A stretch of DNA of 22,264 nt from Ichthyophthirius multifiliis (Eukaryota > Ciliophora > Oligohymenophorea > Hymenostomatida), in the NCBI RefSeq assembly GCF_000220395.1, contig NW_004087535.1, forward strand, positions 1-22,264, written 5' to 3'. Shown one piece after another: positions 22,255 to 22,264 of this stretch. The notes beneath the pieces are model-generated. The model worked only from the letters and a program-made list of their open reading frames with translations. It had not been told where the DNA came from and did not search any database. Made by a program: the position numbers and the translations under genes. Positions within the stretch are counted from its first letter, which is position 1. Each line of letters starts with the position of its first letter.

Positions 22255-22264
22255 TAGTAGTACG

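Larger units (their letters stand above)
20029..22264. other. A/T-rich region without a supportable gene
   Basis: 2.2 kb upstream of the Cys/His-cluster gene. The first few hundred bases should contain its promoter. A 25-bp unit is duplicated at 20349-20394. A slightly more mixed patch lies at about 21450-21570, but every frame there is short or low-complexity. An AT microsatellite (about 22210-22253) nearly ends the window. No telomeric G4T2-type repeat is present, so the window end does not look like a chromosome end. Confidence 0.6.

Noticed and set aside
1-22264. Mobile elements, virus-derived elements, CRISPR arrays
   Set aside because: No transposase, reverse transcriptase, integrase or capsid-like frame, no terminal repeats and no regularly spaced repeats were found on either strand.

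Overview
The window looks like macronuclear DNA of a ciliate. TAA and TAG occur throughout clearly recognisable domains where relatives have glutamine, and only TGA ends a gene. Base composition is extremely AT-rich, introns are short and nearly pure A/T (48-158 bp, GT...AG), and intergenic DNA is runs of A/T. This fits an oligohymenophorean close to Ichthyophthirius or Tetrahymena; the very low GC favours an Ichthyophthirius-like genome (inference). Standard-code ORFs here are meaningless, so every gene below was read with TAA/TAG = Gln.

Layout. 1-1872: A/T-rich DNA without a supportable gene. 1873-6925: three plus-strand genes in tandem, namely a two-FHA-region RING-CH protein (1873-3248), a Mon1-family vacuole/endosome fusion protein (3602-4918) and a long coiled-coil protein (5047-6925). 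6926-8242: gene-free spacer. 8243-17325 (minus): a 12-exon gene of about 2,640 codons, a P-type-ATPase-like module fused to a two-domain guanylyl cyclase, the alveolate-specific architecture. 17326-17744: 419-bp divergent intergenic region. 17745-18512 (plus): a four-EF-hand protein. 18930-20028 (minus): an unrecognised protein with a Cys/His cluster and a Ser/acidic tail. 20029-22264: A/T-rich DNA, no supportable gene.

How the genes may relate. The cyclase gene and the EF-hand gene share one divergent upstream region. Ciliate guanylyl cyclase is known to be calcium/calmodulin-controlled, so the pairing is suggestive but unproven. The three tandem plus-strand genes have no obvious common pathway. 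In the cyclase, the ATPase module keeps the phosphorylation loop and the GDGxND hinge but has lost the DGET and KGA signatures, so it is probably not an ordinary pump. The two cyclase domains have the 'inverted' arrangement: base and transition-state residues in the first domain, both metal aspartates in the second.

Caveat. Four of the six genes contain single-base frame breaks, ten in all, each placed in an A or T run of 4-8 bases; eight look one base short and two one base long. With those corrected, all exon lengths and intron phases close exactly to multiples of three. Assembly or sequencing error in homopolymers is the simplest explanation. No viral, LTR-type, CRISPR, tRNA or rRNA feature was seen.
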